Positions 62,620 to 64,000 of a stretch of DNA of 64,000 bases are shown here, piece after piece. Origin of the DNA: Photobacterium sp. GJ3 (GTDB lineage: Bacteria; Pseudomonadota; Gammaproteobacteria; Enterobacterales; Vibrionaceae); NCBI RefSeq assembly GCF_018199995.1, contig NZ_CP073578.1, positions 1 through 64,000 on the forward strand, in the 5' to 3' direction. How positions within the stretch are numbered: position 1 is the stretch's first letter; each line of letters opens with the position of its first letter. Under the pieces are notes generated by a model, which searched no databases, was not told the DNA's origin, and worked only from the letters and a program-made list of their open reading frames with translations. A program made the position numbers and the translations under genes.

Positions 62620-64000
62620 TCAGGGTTGAGCAATCAACTGGTTTGCCTTGAGGTGATCGAGGAAAGGTGCGGCCTCCACAAATCCGGTCAGGCGTGCTTT
62701 CGGGGCCTGCTCACCGTCGGCATGCCAGAAATCCAGTGTCGGTAGCCCCAGCACGTTCATTTTTTGCAGCAGCTTGATGTCGTCCGGTGTACTTTGGGTG
62801 ACATCAGCCTGCAGCAGGACAAAGCGCTGCAGCTGCGGGGCAACTGACGCATCGTGGAAGGTATATTTATCAAATTCCTTACAGGCGACGCACCAGTCGG
62901 CATAGAAATCCAGCATCACAGGTTTTCCTTCAGCTTTCGCCTGAGCCAGCGCAGCATCCAGTTCCGCCATATCAGCAACCCGCTGGAAGGTGATGTCCGG
63001 GACGGGAGTTGTGACCGTCTGAGAGCCGGACGTCTGGAACACGGCCTGGTAGATCGGCAGCAGCGATCCGAGCAGACCGACAATGGCTACGATGCCCACC
63101 AGACTGCTGCGCCAGGAATGGCTCAGGCCCTGTTTGACGTGATACAGCCAGCCAAACAGTGCAAGTCCAAACCCGGCCCACAGGAAGGGCATCCATGATT
63201 CAGGCAGAATGCGTTCCAGCAGGAAGAGCGGCACGGCCAGCAGCACAAATCCGAAGAAGGCTTTCACCCGATCCATCCAGGCCCCGGCTTTGGGCAGCAG
63301 GCGGTTGCCGAACATGGCCACCAGAATCAGCGGAATTCCCATCCCGATGGCCAGCGCATAGAGCGCGACCGCACCGGTAAGTAAGTCCCCACTTTGGGCG
63401 ACATAAATCAGTGCGCCGGACAGCGGTGCCGTGGTGCACGGTGAGCAAACCAGACCGGAAATGGCACCCATGGCAAAGACCCCGCCCAACTGGCCGCCTT
63501 TTTGCTGGTTACTGAGCTGATTCAGCCAGGTCTGGACACTGGCGGGCAGTTGCAGGGTATAGGCGCCAAACATCGACAGCGCGAGCAACACGAAGAGTGC
63601 ACTCAGGCCAATCAGCACATACGGATGCTGTAAGGCGGCCTGAAACTGGAGTCCGGCCGAAGCGACCACTAACCCCAGCACGGTGTAAGTCAGTGCCATG
63701 CCCTGGACATAAGTGAATGCGAGGGTAAAGGTCCGGCTGGTGCTGAGCTGGCCGCGTCCGAGGACGATGCCAGTCAGAATCGGGTACATCGGCAGGACAC
63801 ACGGGGTGAAGGCCAGCCCGATGCCCAGCGCCAGAAAGAGCAACGGCGTCCACCACTGTTCTGCCAGTTCACTGGCCAGCTGATCCTGCCGGGACTGCGG
63901 GGCAGCGGTGTCCGGACGAGATTGAGTGTCGTTTGCCGGGTTTGTTGCAGTAGCGGCTTCAGCCGCAGGGAGGATCAGGTTTGCTTTGACCGGCTCATGA
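62620..64000 (-). CDS. dsbD: Thiol:disulfide interchange protein DsbD, N-terminus outside window
   Basis: The C-terminal 459 or so codons are present, and the frame is open to the window edge. The transmembrane beta domain has the redox cysteines in [11 protein letters not shown] and [13 protein letters not shown], with eight helices. The periplasmic C-terminal thioredoxin-like gamma domain has [13 protein letters not shown]. The alpha domain is cut off; only its proline/alanine-rich linker (residues near [20 protein letters not shown]) is seen. DsbD carries electrons from cytoplasmic thioredoxin to DsbC, DsbG and cytochrome maturation factors. A longer-than-usual linker would need the missing part to confirm. 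Confidence 0.95.
   Translation of the reverse strand, partial: HEPVKANLILPAAEAATATNPANDTQSRPDTAAPQSRQDQLASELAEQWWTPLLFLALGIGLAFTPCVLPMYPILTGIVLGRGQLSTSRTFTLAFTYVQGMALTYTVLGLVVASAGLQFQAALQHPYVLIGLSALFVLLALSMFGAYTLQLPASVQTWLNQLSNQQKGGQLGGVFAMGAISGLVCSPCTTAPLSGALIYVAQSGDLLTGAVALYALAIGMGIPLILVAMFGNRLLPKAGAWMDRVKAFFGFVLLAVPLFLLERILPESWMPFLWAGFGLALFGWLYHVKQGLSHSWRSSLVGIVAIVGLLGSLLPIYQAVFQTSGSQTVTTPVPDITFQRVADMAELDAALAQAKAEGKPVMLDFYADWCVACKEFDKYTFHDASVAPQLQRFVLLQADVTQSTPDDIKLLQKMNVLGLPTLDFWHADGEQAPKARLTGFVEAAPFLDHLKANQLIAQP

Overview
The window reads as chromosome of a marine gammaproteobacterium of the family Vibrionaceae, most likely Photobacterium or a close relative. This rests on gene order (rRNA, murB-birA-coaA, tRNA-tuf, secE-nusG-rplKAJL-rpoBC, hemE, hupA-purDH, fis-dusB, prmA-panF-accCB-aroQ, acs) and on an acs/crbS/crbR acetate locus. 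Base composition is close to 50% GC. No species call is possible from sequence reading alone.

Layout. 1-1.47 kb: 3' part of a 23S rRNA, 5S rRNA and terminator, followed by a decayed IS630-type transposase. 2.6-8.2 kb: nicotinamidase-like gene and pssA, a GNAT gene, murB-birA, coaA. 8.4-22.3 kb: four tRNAs, tuf and the transcription/translation block secE, nusG, rplK, rplA, rplJ, rplL, rpoB, rpoC, with its leader, attenuator and promoters still readable. 22.4-33.3 kb: rsd, nudC, an overlooked 59-codon gene, hemE, a family-4-like uracil-DNA glycosylase, a 2-hydroxyacid dehydrogenase, yjaG, a CNNM/CorC-like membrane protein, hupA, a DUF1481 lipoprotein and purHD behind a PurR box. 33.5-38.4 kb: zntR, ppnP and a mannitol operon mtlA-mtlD-mtlR whose mtlA has a one-base frameshift. 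39-45.7 kb: aroQ-accB-accC-yhdT-panF-prmA-dusB-fis, all on the minus strand. 46.2-47.6 kb: an IS3-family (IS150-like) element. 47.7-62.5 kb: an acetate locus with acs, an exonuclease/DUF294 pair, an MFS transporter, the SLC5-histidine kinase crbS, an acetate-type symporter with its DUF4212 subunit, nhaP2 and the response regulator crbR. The window ends inside dsbD.

Most of the window is conserved core genome. The unusual items are between genes. The IS150-like element sits in what looks like the loop of the acs terminator, and its outer end can fold over the ribosome binding site of its own orfA. A CTAAAGT motif lies 88-98 bp upstream of three acetate-locus operons and is a candidate CrbR signal. 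A 165-bp palindromic MITE-like element supplies the crbR stop codon. Structured segments lie upstream of crbR and between the CNNM gene and hupA. The DUF1481 lipoprotein gene has its only Shine-Dalgarno-like sequence inside the hupA terminator. I did not find a clearly new multi-gene system. The strongest candidate for new biology is the regulatory wiring of the acetate locus.
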